Shown here: positions 15,769 through 24,517 of the stretch, piece after piece | Position numbering within the stretch: position 1 is the first letter of the stretch | Layout: each line of letters starts with the position of its first letter | From: Avidehalobacter sp964569265 | GTDB lineage: Bacteria; Bacillota; Dehalobacteriia; UBA4068; UBA4997 | DNA: 64,000 bases | NCBI GenBank assembly: GCA_964569265.1 | Contig: CAZMTO010000001.1 | Coordinates: forward strand, 1-64,000 | Direction: 5' to 3' | The notes under the pieces: generated by a model | What the model saw: only the letters and a program-made list of their open reading frames with translations | What the model was told of the DNA's origin: nothing | Databases searched by the model: none | Program-made: the position numbers and the translations under genes

Positions 15769-16074
15769 TGCTGCTTTTGCCGGCGGCGTTTTTACCCAGC
15801 AATTTGCTATGCCATATTATAATCAGTTACATTTGTGCCAAAATGTGCCGCAAAAATAAATTTTATAAAAAAATTTTATACACAAAATTTTTCGGGAATT
15901 TTTTCTGCAAAAAATGCCAAACTAAAAATTGCCCCAAAGCTTTATTAAACAGGCATTTGTCGAATTTTTGACACCTGCCGAAAATGTCGTTTGGGCGCCC
16001 CGGCAAGTATGCATAATTCTGCATTTATATACTAATATTTTGCATTAAACTAACAAGCCTATACAAAAATCTGC
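15769..16074. other. AT-rich intergenic DNA between the SLC13 copies
   Basis: No supported gene. It contains the element at 15985-16012 that is shared with the alanine symporter upstream region, then the copy B promoter. Confidence 0.6.
15985..16012 (+). promoter_or_regulatory. Upstream element shared with the AGCS gene
   Basis: CGTTTGGGCGC (15988-15998) and CCGGCAAGTATG (16000-16011), the same two blocks as at 10681-10713. It lies about 65 bases before the -35 element of SLC13 copy B. Confidence 0.5.
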
Positions 16075-16103
16075 TTGACAATTATAAAAAAATAAGTTAA
16101 CAT
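16075..16103 (+). promoter_or_regulatory. Promoter of the second SLC13 gene
   Basis: TTGACA (16075-16080), 17 bases, TAACAT (16098-16103), with the same TATRCAAAAAT flank as the copy A promoter. Confidence 0.7.
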
Positions 16104-16109
16104 CAAAAT

Positions 16110-16445
16110 TGTCGTGACAAAGGCTTATGTTCTGAGACGAATTTTGCGACTAAAAAACGCTGTTGGCTGCAAAGGATAGCAGGCACCTAACCCCAAAAAA
16201 CCCACCCGGTTTACAGAGCATTTGGGAATTTGGTTCCTCACCTACAGGCAGTCGGCGAATTCGTCCGCAGGCCGCACCGGGGTTATTAGCCGGCAGGCGG
16301 CTGCAATGCCAAACAAACCACAACCCTTTTACAGCAATTATTTTTTATTTTACTGACTTATAGGCTGTGGGCGCTTGGGCAGTTCAAAAGGCTGCGCCGC
16401 GAACATCAAAAGAAAAGAATCTAAAAAAAGAATCGAGGTTGCACA
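16110..16445 (+). ncRNA. Long conserved mRNA leader of the second SLC13 gene
   Basis: The paralogue of the 13928-14249 leader, with the same blocks in the same order (CTGAGACGA at about 16131, TGTTGGCTGCAA at about 16161, CAGAGCATTTGGG at about 16213, CCTACAGGCAG at about 16240, AGGCTGTGG at about 16362). Overall identity is clearly lower than that of the coding sequences, so block conservation suggests selection on the RNA. A short frame inside it is discussed in findings. Confidence 0.5.
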
Positions 16446-17885
16446 ATGAAAGACAAGAGAATTGTTAAGCTTATTACAGTTGTTCTTTTCCTGGCGCTGT
16501 GTGCTTGGACTTACACGTCCCTCTCCGGCATCACTGCACCCGACGCTGCTGCTCTGGGCGGGGAAGAGTCCGAGGCTTATGTAACTGCATTAGCCGAATA
16601 CGAGGATGCTTATCAGCACCAAACCGCACTTTTAACTTTGGGTGTTTTGGTAGTAATTGCATTTGTATTTATTACTGAATCGTTCCCGATCGCTCTGGCT
16701 GCAATGGCCATCCCCTGTTACTACGCTGTTTCCGGCATTATGCCTTGGAAGTCCGCATTCAGTGGCTTGATCGACTCCTCCGTACTTCTGTTCGGCGGTA
16801 TGTTTATCGTAGGCGGTGCAATGTTCCAGACCGGTTTGGCCCAGAAGATCGGCCTTTCCTGCGTAAAGATCGCTGCTGGTTCTGAAACCAAGTTGCAGAT
16901 CGTTATCATGGTAGTAACCGGCGCTATGTCCGCGTTCCTGTCTAACACCGGTACTGTTGCAGTATTGCTGCCTGTTTGCTTGGGTATTGCTGATTCTGCC
17001 GGCATGAGCCGCGCTAAGCTGTTGATGCCCCTGGCAATTATGGCTTCTTCCGGTGGTATGATCACCATGGCAGGTACTCCTCCGAATATGTCTGCTGCTG
17101 CTACCTTGCAGATGGCTGATATTCCGATCGGTTTCTTCGACTTTATCTGGTTCGGTCTGCCGATTTCCATCGTTTCTATTCTGTACGTAATGACCATTGG
17201 TAACAAGCTAATCCCCAACCGTCAGTCTGACGTTGTTGTTGAGGACGAAGAAGAAGGCAAAGTATACGATCCCAAGAAGCAGATCATCGCCGGTTTTGTT
17301 CTGGCTGTATGTATCGTTGGTATGGCTGCTTCCGATGCTATTGGCATCCCGCTGCAGGTTATCGCTATCATCGGCGGTATCACTTGTGTATTCACCGGTT
17401 GTATGACCGATAAGGAAGCTTACGAGTCCATCGACTGGACCACCATCTTCCTGTTTGCAGGTGCTATCGGTTTGGCAAATGCAATGCAGTCCACCGGCGC
17501 AGGCGAATTGCTCTCCACCAAGGTTGTTGGTGTTCTGGGCGGTTCTCCCAACCCCTACGTTCTGTTGATCGTACTGTTCCTGCTGGCCGGCGGTCTTACT
17601 CAGTTTATGTCTAACACCGCTGCTGCTGCTCTGCTGTGCCCCATCGGCTTGTCCATCGCTCAGTCTCTGGGCGCTGACCCGACGGCTGTTGTACTGTCCA
17701 TCGGTTTTGCTTGCTCCGCAGCATATGTAACTCCTGTAGCAACTCCTCCGAACACCATGGTATTCGGCCCTGCAGGTTTAACCTTTATGGACTTTGTAAA
17801 AGTTGGTTTGCCGCTGTTCCTTATCACCGGCGTTCTGGCTTTGGTAGTTGTACCGATTGTATGGCCTTTCTTCCCGGGTGCTTAA
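16446..17885 (+). CDS. SLC13/DASS family sodium-coupled anion transporter, copy B
   Basis: A 479-residue paralogue of copy A with the same SNT and TPPN motifs in both halves. The two proteins differ mainly in residues 1-300; bases 17349-17819 are identical to 15153-15623 of copy A. The C-terminus differs again after that tract (FLITGVLALVVVPIVWPFFPGA). The divergent part includes the helices around the first SNT site, so substrate preference may differ. It has its own promoter, leader and terminator, so it is an independent unit rather than an operon partner. Confidence 0.88.
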   Translation: MKDKRIVKLITVVLFLALCAWTYTSLSGITAPDAAALGGEESEAYVTALAEYEDAYQHQTALLTLGVLVVIAFVFITESFPIALAAMAIPCYYAVSGIMPWKSAFSGLIDSSVLLFGGMFIVGGAMFQTGLAQKIGLSCVKIAAGSETKLQIVIMVVTGAMSAFLSNTGTVAVLLPVCLGIADSAGMSRAKLLMPLAIMASSGGMITMAGTPPNMSAAATLQMADIPIGFFDFIWFGLPISIVSILYVMTIGNKLIPNRQSDVVVEDEEEGKVYDPKKQIIAGFVLAVCIVGMAASDAIGIPLQVIAIIGGITCVFTGCMTDKEAYESIDWTTIFLFAGAIGLANAMQSTGAGELLSTKVVGVLGGSPNPYVLLIVLFLLAGGLTQFMSNTAAAALLCPIGLSIAQSLGADPTAVVLSIGFACSAAYVTPVATPPNTMVFGPAGLTFMDFVKVGLPLFLITGVLALVVVPIVWPFFPGA

Positions 17886-17913
17886 TCCGCTGAGATTTGC
17901 TGACGTAAATACT

Positions 17914-17949
17914 AAAGACTCTCTGCTTTTAGCAGGGAGTCTTTTTTTA
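17914..17949 (+). terminator. Terminator after SLC13 copy B
   Basis: AAGACTCTCTGC pairs with GCAGGGAGTCTT across TTTTA and is followed by a T-run. Confidence 0.9.
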
Positions 17950-18016
17950 CAGCTACTGGATTTATTACGCCCGCTTTGCTATAATATTAGTGTTACTAAG
18001 CGCGGAGGTTTTTACT

Positions 18017-18943
18017 GTGTCTACCATACAAATTTGCCACCCGGCCCCGGCAGATGTTGCGGCAATGCAAGCCCTATGGCAGGCGGCCTTTACCGAAGAT
18101 GCCCACAGCGGCTATGTTACGTGGTATTTTGCCAACCGTTTTGCGGCAACAACCACCTGGCTGCTAAAGCTTAACGGCACTGCTGCGGCTATGGCTTTTG
18201 CGCCCACCCACACACTGCTGACACCGAACGGCCCCGTAGCCGTGCCCTACCTGCAAGGCATAGCCACCTTGCCCGACTTACAGGGGCGTGGGCTTTGCCA
18301 CAAGCTGCTTAGCCGCGTTTTTGCTGATTTAACGGCGGCCAATTACCCCTGCTGCGTTTTAAAGCCATTTGATGCTGCTTTTTACGAACCGTTGGGTTTT
18401 AAGTTTTTTGCTTATTTACGGCAATATAAGCTAAATTTTGCCAACTGTTTTTTGCAGCCGCCCACCGATGATATAAGCTTTGTGCAACACCAAAGCTGTG
18501 CCGCGGCAGATGATGCTGCCCAAATATATGCGGCGTGGCTTAGCCAAATACCCTGCTATGCCCGGCGCACCCCGGCAGATTTTAAGCTGCTGCTGGCCGA
18601 CCATTTTAATGACCGCGGCAACCTGCTAATGGCCTATGCCGGCAACCGGCCTGTGGCCTACGCACTTTACAGCGCCACCGCCAACGGTTTGTTTATCCGC
18701 GAGCTGGCCTGCACCAACCCCCGTGCTGCTACCAATTTGCTGCGCCGTATTGCCGCCGATTACCGCGACACTGCCCCGTGTGCCCTGCTGATAGCGCCGG
18801 ACGATTATCGGCTGTGTATGCCCCTGCCACAGACAACGGCCGGTTGGCAAGTTGTGCCTTTTGCTATGTATAAACCCTTGACGGCAGCACCGCAAGAATG
18901 TTACAATCAAATAAAAGATGCTTATTTTTACGAATATTTTTGA
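18017..18943 (+). CDS. GNAT family N-acetyltransferase
   Basis: A 308-residue protein with the acetyl-CoA-binding motif A in YLQGIATLPDLQGRGLCHKLLSRVF (about residues 77-101) and the following EPLGFKFF block, both typical of GNAT enzymes. The C-terminal half resembles the second GNAT-like part of Eis-type acetyltransferases but is shorter (family often about 390). I chose GTG 18017, 9 bases after GGAGG; an upstream in-frame start precedes that site. The acceptor substrate is unknown. The gene leads a co-directional run to the patatin gene. Confidence 0.8.
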   Translation: MSTIQICHPAPADVAAMQALWQAAFTEDAHSGYVTWYFANRFAATTTWLLKLNGTAAAMAFAPTHTLLTPNGPVAVPYLQGIATLPDLQGRGLCHKLLSRVFADLTAANYPCCVLKPFDAAFYEPLGFKFFAYLRQYKLNFANCFLQPPTDDISFVQHQSCAAADDAAQIYAAWLSQIPCYARRTPADFKLLLADHFNDRGNLLMAYAGNRPVAYALYSATANGLFIRELACTNPRAATNLLRRIAADYRDTAPCALLIAPDDYRLCMPLPQTTAGWQVVPFAMYKPLTAAPQECYNQIKDAYFYEYF

Positions 18944-18979
18944 TACCATATGCCTTGCAATTTAAGAAAGGAGTAAGCT

Positions 18980-19627
18980 ATGCCCAAAAAACGGCGGCGT
19001 TTGCGGCAAGAAGCCGTGCTGATGATGTGTACGCTGGCAGTAATCGTCTGCGGCGTTATTTTGGTTGCCCCCACCCTGACCGATGACCGACAGAATAAAC
19101 TGCTTGATCAGGAGGTGCGGCAAAAAATGGTCGATGCCACCAATATCAGCGAGCTTTTAACCAGTAAAGACATCAATATCGGGGAATCTACCAAAATACG
19201 CAGCCTGCTGCGCGACAAACTGCCCGCCGGTTTGTTTTTAAGCACCTTTGACATAACGCTTGACAAGCTGACCGTAAAATATGCCCTTACCGAGCGCAGC
19301 GAAAGCACGCCCGAAGCCTACGCGGCCTTTTGGACGGAGGACAACTGCCAGCAGATAATTATGTATAACACGGCGGCTATGTTTGTTTTGGTGCGCAACT
19401 TAGAGGTTATTGAAATAAACGTGGAGGGCTACGATTACCCCACCGCTCTGGTTACGCGCGGGGCGGCCAATAAAATTTTTGCCACCGACCTTGCCGCTAT
19501 TACGCAGGCCGATGTTTGGCAGCAAACGTTGATAACCGACGGTGTGTATAACGATGACAACCGCGCGGCGTTTTTTGCCGAGCGCCCGCTGGCCCCTAAC
19601 GATGAATTGACCGAGCTTAATCAATAA
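18980..19627 (+). CDS. Membrane-anchored hypothetical protein (possibly DUF4825-like)
   Basis: A 215-residue protein with a basic N-terminus (MPKKRRRLRQEA) and one transmembrane segment (about residues 13-32, VLMMCTLAVIVCGVILVAP), then an extracytoplasmic domain. The segment INIGESTKIRSLLRDKLP followed by a beta-rich stretch recalls DUF4825, but this is a weak assignment. The ribosome binding site is AAAGGAG. It lies 21 bases before a small HTH gene and in the same run as dapF, so a regulatory pair with that HTH protein is possible. Confidence 0.65.
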   Translation: MPKKRRRLRQEAVLMMCTLAVIVCGVILVAPTLTDDRQNKLLDQEVRQKMVDATNISELLTSKDINIGESTKIRSLLRDKLPAGLFLSTFDITLDKLTVKYALTERSESTPEAYAAFWTEDNCQQIIMYNTAAMFVLVRNLEVIEINVEGYDYPTALVTRGAANKIFATDLAAITQADVWQQTLITDGVYNDDNRAAFFAERPLAPNDELTELNQ

Positions 19628-19648
19628 ATAGCTGTAAAGAGGTGTTTT

Positions 19649-19888
19649 ATGGATTTTCGGGAAGCTATATCTATTGAGCTGCTGCGCCGTTGCCGAACCT
19701 GTGGGCTTACCCTGCCCGGTTTGGCCAAAAAAGCGCAGGTGCCGCTTTCTACCCTAAAAAATATTGTGTCCGGCCAAAGTGTCAACCCCGGCGTGCTTAC
19801 GCTGGCTGCCCTGTGCGAGGGTTTGGATACTGATTTGGCGGACTTTATTGCGGCTGCCGAACAGGCGGCCAACAGCAACGTTGAATAA
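19649..19888 (+). CDS. XRE-family HTH regulator (small)
   Basis: A 79-residue protein that is almost only a helix-turn-helix: LLRRCRTCGLTLPGLAKKAQVPLSTLKNIVSGQSVNPGVLTLAALCEGL. Residues 21-45 form the HTH (LPGLAKKAQVPLSTLKNIV). There is no sensor domain. The ribosome binding site is GAGGTG. It lies between the membrane protein and dapF and is probably a local regulator; the target is unknown. Confidence 0.85.
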   Translation: MDFREAISIELLRRCRTCGLTLPGLAKKAQVPLSTLKNIVSGQSVNPGVLTLAALCEGLDTDLADFIAAAEQAANSNVE

Positions 19889-19915
19889 AAATCAGCTAAA
19901 AGGAGCTTATTTAAA

Positions 19916-20761
19916 ATGACAACCTTAAAATTTACTAAAATGCACGGCTGCGGCAACGATTTTATTATGCTTAACGGCTTTACGCAGGCCCTGCCGGCCG
20001 ATATGGGGGCGCTGGCCGAACGCCTGTGCCACCGCAACTTTGGCATTGGTGCCGACGGTGTTATCGCTCTTACACCGGCCGATGGCTACGATTACCAGAT
20101 GCGACTTTTTCAGCCGGATGGATCTGAGGCGGAAATGTGCGGCAACGGCACACGCTGTGCGGCGCTGTTTGCCCACCGCGAGGGTATTTGCACCAAAGAT
20201 GAGCTTACGATGCTGACTCTGGCCGGTACTATTCGCCCTACGGTTTTGCAGGCCGATGATACCGTTGGCACCGTGCGCGTAGATATGGGCGCACCGCGCC
20301 TTAATGCGGCCGCCATACCCTGCAAGCTGGGCGGCGATACCGTAATTGATCAGTCGATAGAAGTTTTGGGTCGCGAATTTATATTTTGCGGCGTTTCGAT
20401 GGGCAACCCGCACGCGGTAATTTTTTTGGACGTTGACCCCGACGGCTACCCGATTGCCACCTATGGCCCCCTGCTGGAAAAGCACGAGATTTTTCCGGCT
20501 AAGGCCAACATAGAATTTGCCCAAATTATTGACGAACACACCATAAAAATGCGCGTTTGGGAACGCGGCGTGGGCCAAACTTTGGCTTGCGGCACCGGCG
20601 CCTGCGCTACGGCCGTGGCTGCTATTTTAACCGGGCGTGCCACCGCCCCGGTTTGCGTACAGTTGGCCGGCGGCAACCTTACCATAGACTGGCAACAGGG
20701 CGGCCCCGTGTTTATGACCGGCCCCACAGCCGTAAGCTTTAGCGGAGAATTTACCCTTTGA
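19916..20761 (+). CDS. dapF: Diaminopimelate epimerase
   Basis: Interconverts LL- and meso-diaminopimelate for lysine and peptidoglycan. In the 281-residue protein the two catalytic cysteines sit in MCGNGTRCAA (about residue 73) and ACGTGACATA (about 223), and the N-terminal signature KMHGCGNDFI is present. The start ATG follows AAAGGAG. The stop overlaps the start of the patatin-like gene by 4 bases (TTGA), so the two are translationally coupled. No other dap gene is adjacent. Confidence 0.96.
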   Translation: MTTLKFTKMHGCGNDFIMLNGFTQALPADMGALAERLCHRNFGIGADGVIALTPADGYDYQMRLFQPDGSEAEMCGNGTRCAALFAHREGICTKDELTMLTLAGTIRPTVLQADDTVGTVRVDMGAPRLNAAAIPCKLGGDTVIDQSIEVLGREFIFCGVSMGNPHAVIFLDVDPDGYPIATYGPLLEKHEIFPAKANIEFAQIIDEHTIKMRVWERGVGQTLACGTGACATAVAAILTGRATAPVCVQLAGGNLTIDWQQGGPVFMTGPTAVSFSGEFTL

Positions 20762-21531
20762 GCGCGGCACAAAAAAAGCTGGGCATTGCCTTTGGCGGCG
20801 GTGGTGTGCGCGGTATGGCGCACGTTGGCCTTATCGAGGAGCTGGATAAACACGGTATCCGCGCCGATATGGTTGCCGGCACGTCTATAGGGTCGTTGGT
20901 GGCGGCGCTGTACGCCTGCGGCTACAAGGGCAGTTTTTTGGCCCGGTTGATGGAAAATATTAACCTTAAACAGCTTTTAGACATTAAACCTTCCTTCGAT
21001 GGGTTGATGACGGGCAGTAATTACGCCGAATTTGCCCGTTTAATGACGAAAACCCGCAATATTGAAGATTTGCCGATGCCGCTGCGTATTGTGGCTACCG
21101 ACTTGAACAACAGCGAAATGAAGGTTTTTGATAACGGCCCAATTTGGCGAGCCGTTCACGCTTCGTCTGCTATACCGGGCGTGTTTGTGCCGGTGGAATA
21201 TCGCGGCGAAACCTATGTTGACGGTTGTCTGGTAGACAACTGCCCCTGCGCTGTTTTGCGTGATATGGGGGCCGATGTGATTATTGCGGTAGATTTAGAC
21301 ACCGTACAAAACCGCGAGGCCGCACCGCCCACCAATTTGGTAAACATTTTGCAGCGTTCGGTGGACGTTATGGGCAAAAAAAACAGCAGTGCCCATATGG
21401 CCGACATCTGCCTTACACCGATGACCGAATATATAACATCTGTTGACGTTAACCGCGCTGATTTTGCGCTGGAATGTGGCCGCACGGAGGCCGCCGCCCG
21501 CATTGACGAAATTTTGGAGCTGCTGAGATGA
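20758..21531 (+). CDS. Patatin-like phospholipase
   Basis: A 257-residue serine lipase of the bacterial patatin/RssA-like group. The oxyanion hole is GGGGVRG (about residues 13-19), the nucleophile elbow GTSIGS (about 41-46, Ser43), and the catalytic Asp is in VDGCLVDN (about 157). It has no signal peptide and is probably cytosolic or membrane-peripheral, hydrolysing acyl lipids. The start is TTG, overlapping the dapF stop, with GGAG 9 bases before. The DGG/DGA motif is DGC here. Confidence 0.88.
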   Translation: MSAAQKKLGIAFGGGGVRGMAHVGLIEELDKHGIRADMVAGTSIGSLVAALYACGYKGSFLARLMENINLKQLLDIKPSFDGLMTGSNYAEFARLMTKTRNIEDLPMPLRIVATDLNNSEMKVFDNGPIWRAVHASSAIPGVFVPVEYRGETYVDGCLVDNCPCAVLRDMGADVIIAVDLDTVQNREAAPPTNLVNILQRSVDVMGKKNSSAHMADICLTPMTEYITSVDVNRADFALECGRTEAAARIDEILELLR

Positions 21532-21550
21532 GCTGAATAACAACAAAAAA

Positions 21551-21576
21551 ACGCCCCCTTGCGAAAAGGGGGCATT
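21551..21576. terminator. Bidirectional terminator between patatin and ilvC genes
   Basis: GCCCCCTT (21553-21560) pairs with AAGGGGGC (about 21566-21573) around GCGAA. An A-run before and T-rich DNA after serve both strands. Confidence 0.85.
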
Positions 21577-21602
21577 TGCAATTTTTGCATAAATATACAA
21601 TT

Positions 21603-22619
21603 TTAGTTATTGATGAGTTTGTCCTCGCCGTTCCAGCTATACAGCTTGCGGATCTCTTCGCCAACAGCCTCGGACTGATGAGCAGCGGCCTTTTTACGCA
21701 TAGCGTTAAAGTGTACCTGCCCACCGGCTTCCGACATATCCAGCAGGAACTGGTTAGCAAAGGTGCCGTCCTGAATATCGGCCAAAATCTTCTTCATTGC
21801 CTTTTTGGTATCTTCGGTAATAATCTTGGGGCCGGTTACATAGTCACCAAATTCTGCCGTGTTAGATACCGAATAGCGCATACCGGCAAAACCGCTCTGG
21901 TAAATCAGGTCAACAATCAGCTTCATCTCGTGGATACATTCAAAATATGCATTTACCGGGTCGTAGCCGGCTTCGGTAAGGGTTTCAAAACCGGCCTGCA
22001 TAAGGGCACAAACGCCGCCGCACAGCACTGCCTGTTCACCAAACAGGTCAGTTTCGGTTTCAGTCTTAAAGGTAGTTTCCAAAACGCCGGCACGCGCACC
22101 GCCAATACCCAGCGCATAAGCCAACGCCAAATCTTTAGCCTGACCGGTAGCGTCCTGTTCAACAGCAATAAGGCACGGCACACCCTTGCCGGCCAGATAT
22201 TCGCTGCGTACCGTGTGGCCGGGGCCTTTAGGTGCAATCATCGTAACGTCAACGTCTGCCGGGGGTTTAATAAGCCCATAGTTAATATTAAAGCCGTGTG
22301 CAAACATCAGCATATTGCCGGGTGCCAAATTGGGGGCAATATTTTCTTTATACATTTTTGCCTGCAATTCGTCGTTAATCAAAATCATAATAATATCGGC
22401 GCGTTTAGCAGCCTCGGCCGATGTATAAACCGCAAAGCCTTCTGCTTCGGCCTTGGGCCAAGACTTGCTGCCTTCGTACAGGCCAATAATAACCTCGCAG
22501 CCGGAATCCTTCAAATTTTTAGCGTGGGCGTGGCCCTGAGAACCGTAGCCGATAATGGCAATGGTTTTACCTTTAAGCAGTGCCAGCTCGCAATCTTCCT
22601 GATAATAAATTTTACCCAT
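21603..22619 (-). CDS. ilvC: Ketol-acid reductoisomerase
   Basis: The second step of valine/isoleucine synthesis: Mg2+-dependent alkyl migration and NAD(P)H reduction of acetolactate or acetohydroxybutyrate. The 338-residue class I enzyme has Rossmann motif IIGYGSQGHAHAKNLKDSG (about residues 19-37), PKGPGHTVRSEY (about 130) and the metal-binding GVLETTFKTETETDLFGEQ block (about 180-198). The start ATG has GGAGG upstream. It stands alone, 4 kb from ilvBN; no T-box or attenuator is visible in the 135-base upstream region. Confidence 0.97.
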   Translation of the reverse strand: MGKIYYQEDCELALLKGKTIAIIGYGSQGHAHAKNLKDSGCEVIIGLYEGSKSWPKAEAEGFAVYTSAEAAKRADIIMILINDELQAKMYKENIAPNLAPGNMLMFAHGFNINYGLIKPPADVDVTMIAPKGPGHTVRSEYLAGKGVPCLIAVEQDATGQAKDLALAYALGIGGARAGVLETTFKTETETDLFGEQAVLCGGVCALMQAGFETLTEAGYDPVNAYFECIHEMKLIVDLIYQSGFAGMRYSVSNTAEFGDYVTGPKIITEDTKKAMKKILADIQDGTFANQFLLDMSEAGGQVHFNAMRKKAAAHQSEAVGEEIRKLYSWNGEDKLINN

Positions 22620-22754
22620 TGTACGTACCTCCTTGATAAATGTCCACCTCTCGAGTATCCCCCGCGAAGTTTATTCTTATATAATACAACTATCTTGCTA
22701 AAAAAACAATATTATTTTTACAATTTTTGCATAAAAATACTGCATACAATATGA

Positions 22755-23150
22755 TTACAGACGGCCTATTATCCAACCTATAAGCATATTACATATAGAT
22801 ATTACAATGCTGGCCAAAATTGCCGCGCCAAAACCCATTACGTGGCAGCCCGGTATAAGCCAAACCACCAGCCACAGCATAAAACCGTTTAGCACCAGCG
22901 CAAACAGCCCCAGTGTTAACACCGTAAGCGGCAGCGCCGCCAACTGCAACACCGGCTTTATGCTAAGGTTTAGCACCGTAAACAGCAGCGCCGCCACCAG
23001 CAGGCTAAACAGGCTGCTAAAATGCAAACCGCCAACCATACGTTCGGCTACCAGCAGCGATACCGCATTGGTAAGTGCCATTATAAGCAATTGCTGACGG
23101 CTGGCCTTGGGGTTTACGTAATTGCCCTTGTTATCAATGTAACCACCCAT
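22755..23150 (-). CDS. YvlD/phage-holin-family membrane protein
   Basis: A 131-residue protein with four hydrophobic segments and the family pattern LFTVLNLSIKPVLQLAALPLTVLTLGLFALVLNGFMLWL (mycobacterial 4TM/YvlD type). The function of the family is unclear; B. subtilis YvlD is linked to envelope stress. ATG 23150 is chosen because AAGGTGA lies 5 bases upstream; a longer frame has no site. The gene ends just before the ilvC leader and may be co-transcribed with ilvC. Confidence 0.82.
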   Translation of the reverse strand: MGGYIDNKGNYVNPKASRQQLLIMALTNAVSLLVAERMVGGLHFSSLFSLLVAALLFTVLNLSIKPVLQLAALPLTVLTLGLFALVLNGFMLWLVVWLIPGCHVMGFGAAILASIVISICNMLIGWIIGRL

Positions 23151-23372
23151 AAAATCACCTTCCCTTAAAAATAAAGTAACCAACATACAACCAAACACCC
23201 TGCGGTTTTAGCCAATTTATCATCTGCGCCAATTTATTTTGCTTTATTATACATATTAGGCCATTTGATGATTGTTTTTTGCACTAAAATTGGCTAAAAT
23301 AAGTTTAGCATTAAATTTTATAAATTGCAATATGCGGCAAGCACCGCCGCACTTTTTAAGGAGGCATTTTTT

Positions 23373-24491
23373 ATGCAAGACCCCAGAATAACCCGTTTGG
23401 CGCAAAATCTGGTGCGCTATTCTACCAATATCCAACCCGGAGAAAAAGTTTTAATAGAGATAAACGGCGAAGCCAAAGAGCTTACCGTAGCCCTGATTAA
23501 AGAAGTTTATGCTGCCGGTGGGCTGCCGTTTGTTACCATTAAGCAGGAGGATATTAAAGAAGCCCTGCTAGGCGGCGCCACTGCCGAACAGCTACAGCTT
23601 TGTGCCAAATACGAGGCCGAACGTATGCGCGATATGGATGCCTACATTGGTGTGCGTGCCGGTGACAACAGCTTTGCTATGGCCGATTTACCGCAGGACA
23701 AAGTGGATATGTTTAACCGCCTGTGGCAGCAGCCTGTGCATATGGACATTAGGGTGCCGCATACCAAGTGGGTAATTTTGCGCTACCCCAACCATAGTAT
23801 GGCACAGTTAGCCAAAATGCCCACACATCGCTTTGAGGATTATTATTTTGATGTGTGCAATTTAGACTACAGCAAAATGAGCCGCGAGATGGATAAACTG
23901 GTGGAACTGATGAACCGCACCGACCGCGTAGAAATTAAGGGCAACGGCTGCGATCTTGCTTTTAGCATAAAGGGCATACCGGCGGTAAAATGCGCCGGCG
24001 AATGTAACATACCCGACGGCGAGGTTTATACCGCCCCGGTGCGCAATTCAATAAACGGCACCCTTAGCTACAATGCGCCGTCGCTGTACCAGGGCACCAC
24101 CTTTGAAAACATCTGCTTTACCTTTAAAGACGGCAAAATTACCAGCGCCACCGCCGGTGAAAACACCGCCAAGCTGAACAAAATTTTGGATTCTGACGAG
24201 GGTGCCCGCTATATAGGCGAGTTTGCTTTGGGCGTAAACCCCAATGTTACCACGCCCATTTGCGATATTCTGTTTGATGAAAAAATTCGCGGCAGCTTCC
24301 ATTTTACCCCCGGCGACTGCTACGAAGATGCCGACAACGGCAACCACAGCGCCATCCACTGGGATTTGGTAAAAATACAAACACCCGATTGGGGCGGCGG
24401 CGAAATCTGGTTTGACGGCACACTGGTGCGCAAAGACGGCCTGTTTGTGCTGCCGGAGCTTGCCGGCCTAAACCCCGAAAATCTGCTGTAA
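23373..24491 (+). CDS. M29-family aminopeptidase
   Basis: A 372-residue metallo-aminopeptidase of the AmpS/AmpT (thermophilic aminopeptidase) group that releases N-terminal residues from peptides in the cytosol. The metal ligands of the family lie in the second half, in blocks such as ENICFTFKDGKI, GARYIGEFALGVN and NHSAIHWDLV. ATG 23373 follows AAGGAGG at 6 bases. It is followed 26 bases later by the kinase-like gene, probably one operon. Confidence 0.92.
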   Translation: MQDPRITRLAQNLVRYSTNIQPGEKVLIEINGEAKELTVALIKEVYAAGGLPFVTIKQEDIKEALLGGATAEQLQLCAKYEAERMRDMDAYIGVRAGDNSFAMADLPQDKVDMFNRLWQQPVHMDIRVPHTKWVILRYPNHSMAQLAKMPTHRFEDYYFDVCNLDYSKMSREMDKLVELMNRTDRVEIKGNGCDLAFSIKGIPAVKCAGECNIPDGEVYTAPVRNSINGTLSYNAPSLYQGTTFENICFTFKDGKITSATAGENTAKLNKILDSDEGARYIGEFALGVNPNVTTPICDILFDEKIRGSFHFTPGDCYEDADNGNHSAIHWDLVKIQTPDWGGGEIWFDGTLVRKDGLFVLPELAGLNPENLL

Positions 24492-24517
24492 TTATATAAC
24501 GAGAGGGCGAACAACAG

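Noticed and set aside
14250..17885. Insertion-sequence-driven duplication of SLC13 genes
   Set aside because: No transposase, terminal inverted repeats or target duplications; tandem duplication with conversion is simpler.
21576..22754. 392-codon plus-strand frame opposite ilvC
   Set aside because: Shadow of the conserved ilvC gene on the other strand; no ribosome binding site or domain.
22620..22754. T-box or leader attenuator of ilvC
   Set aside because: The 135-base upstream region is AT-rich and has no T-box motif or leucine/valine/isoleucine codon-rich peptide.
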